A stretch of DNA of 64,000 nt. Source: Cololabis saira. Taxonomy: Eukaryota; Chordata; Actinopteri; Beloniformes; Belonidae. The position numbers and the translations under genes were made by a program. The stretch lies in assembly GCF_033807715.1 (NCBI RefSeq), contig NC_084596.1:33058879-33122878 (forward strand), given 5' to 3'. The notes beneath the pieces are model-generated. The model did not search any database. It saw nothing but the letters and a program-made list of their open reading frames with translations, and was not told the DNA's origin. Of this stretch, positions 63,772 to 64,000 are shown one piece after another. How positions within the stretch are numbered: the stretch's first letter is position 1; each line of letters begins with the position of its first letter.

Positions 63772-63804
63772 GTGTAGTTGTCCCTCTTGTTCCTCGGAGG
63801 CACC

Positions 63805-63985
63805 ATGGTTTCCCATAAAGAGTTTCAAACTGCAGGGAAGGAGCCGGGGCTCCAGGTGTGGCGAATTGAGAGCATGGACCTCAAACCGGTTCCCAAGGCG
63901 CTGCACGGCTGCTTTTACAGCGGGGACGCTTACCTGCTGCTCTTCACCACCGCCGCCCCGTCCTACAACATACACATGTGGCTCG
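63805..63985 (+). CDS. Gelsolin/scinderin-family actin-binding protein, first coding exon (partial, runs off window)
   Basis: The exon starts at an acceptor after 63771; ATG at 63805 is in a good context (CACCATGG) and opens MVSHKEFQTAGKEPGLQVWR. The exon encodes 60 complete residues and ends with a GTAAG donor after 63985. Features of gelsolin domain G1 are visible: AGKEPGLQVWRIE, then GCFYSGDAYLLL, then HMWLG. Gelsolin-family proteins sever and cap actin filaments in a calcium-dependent way in the cytosol. There is no signal peptide, so a cytoplasmic form is likely. The loop before HMWLG lacks the usual GxLQYD and is about five residues shorter than in gelsolin or scinderin, which is more like CapG. 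The exact paralogue is undecided. Confidence 0.85.
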
Positions 63986-64000
63986 GTAAGATGTCCACGC

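Overview
The window is nuclear DNA of a vertebrate, almost certainly a teleost fish and perhaps a percomorph. Genes are split into many GT-AG exons separated by introns full of microsatellites, hAT and Tc1/mariner fossils, L2-like LINE tails and an RTE/I-type LINE typical of fish. I found no bacterial, viral, rRNA, tRNA or CRISPR features.

Three host genes lie on the + strand. (1) mtf2, the Polycomb-like PRC2 accessory subunit, runs from a start codon at 8195 to a stop at 20521 in 15 inferred exons. It encodes about 631 residues: Tudor, PHD1, PHD2, the extended winged-helix region with its lysine cluster, and the conserved MTF2 C-terminal domain. (2) ccdc18, a long coiled-coil protein, is covered by 23 phase-consistent exons from 26520 to 47926 (about 1348 residues). 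Its N-terminal roughly 110 residues were not found. A compact promoter with three CCAAT boxes, a GC box and a TATA-like box at 22419-22530, just after the mtf2 poly(A) signal, is the likely ccdc18 promoter. (3) The first coding exon of a gelsolin/scinderin-family actin-binding protein starts at 63805 and runs off the right edge after a donor at 63985.

Layout: 1-7.9 kb is intergenic or upstream DNA with no recognised gene; 7.9-22.2 kb is mtf2; 22.3-49.1 kb is ccdc18 with its promoter and 3' UTR; 49.1-61.3 kb is a gene-free, transposon-rich interval; 61.3-64 kb holds the promoter, 5' UTR exon and first coding exon of the gelsolin-like gene. The mtf2-ccdc18 pair matches the human MTF2/CCDC18 neighbourhood on chromosome 1p22, but the TMED5 gene that lies between them in human is not visible here.

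The most informative non-genic structure is a three-level nest at 51.4-55.9 kb. A nearly intact 3.4-kb LINE with a perfect 13-bp target duplication sits inside a TA-flanked inverted-repeat element, which in turn sits inside a Tc1/mariner fossil. Other notable items are several hAT elements with 8-bp target duplications, an 873-bp fold-back element with TTAA ends in mtf2 intron 13, a second TTAA-type element carrying a 145-codon reading frame with a splice donor, a 638-bp GGAA array, a coding glutamine repeat in mtf2, and a perfect RFX X-box in a ccdc18 intron. No wholly new system is evident. The host genes belong to known families, and the interest lies in the transposon architecture and a few gene-structure details.
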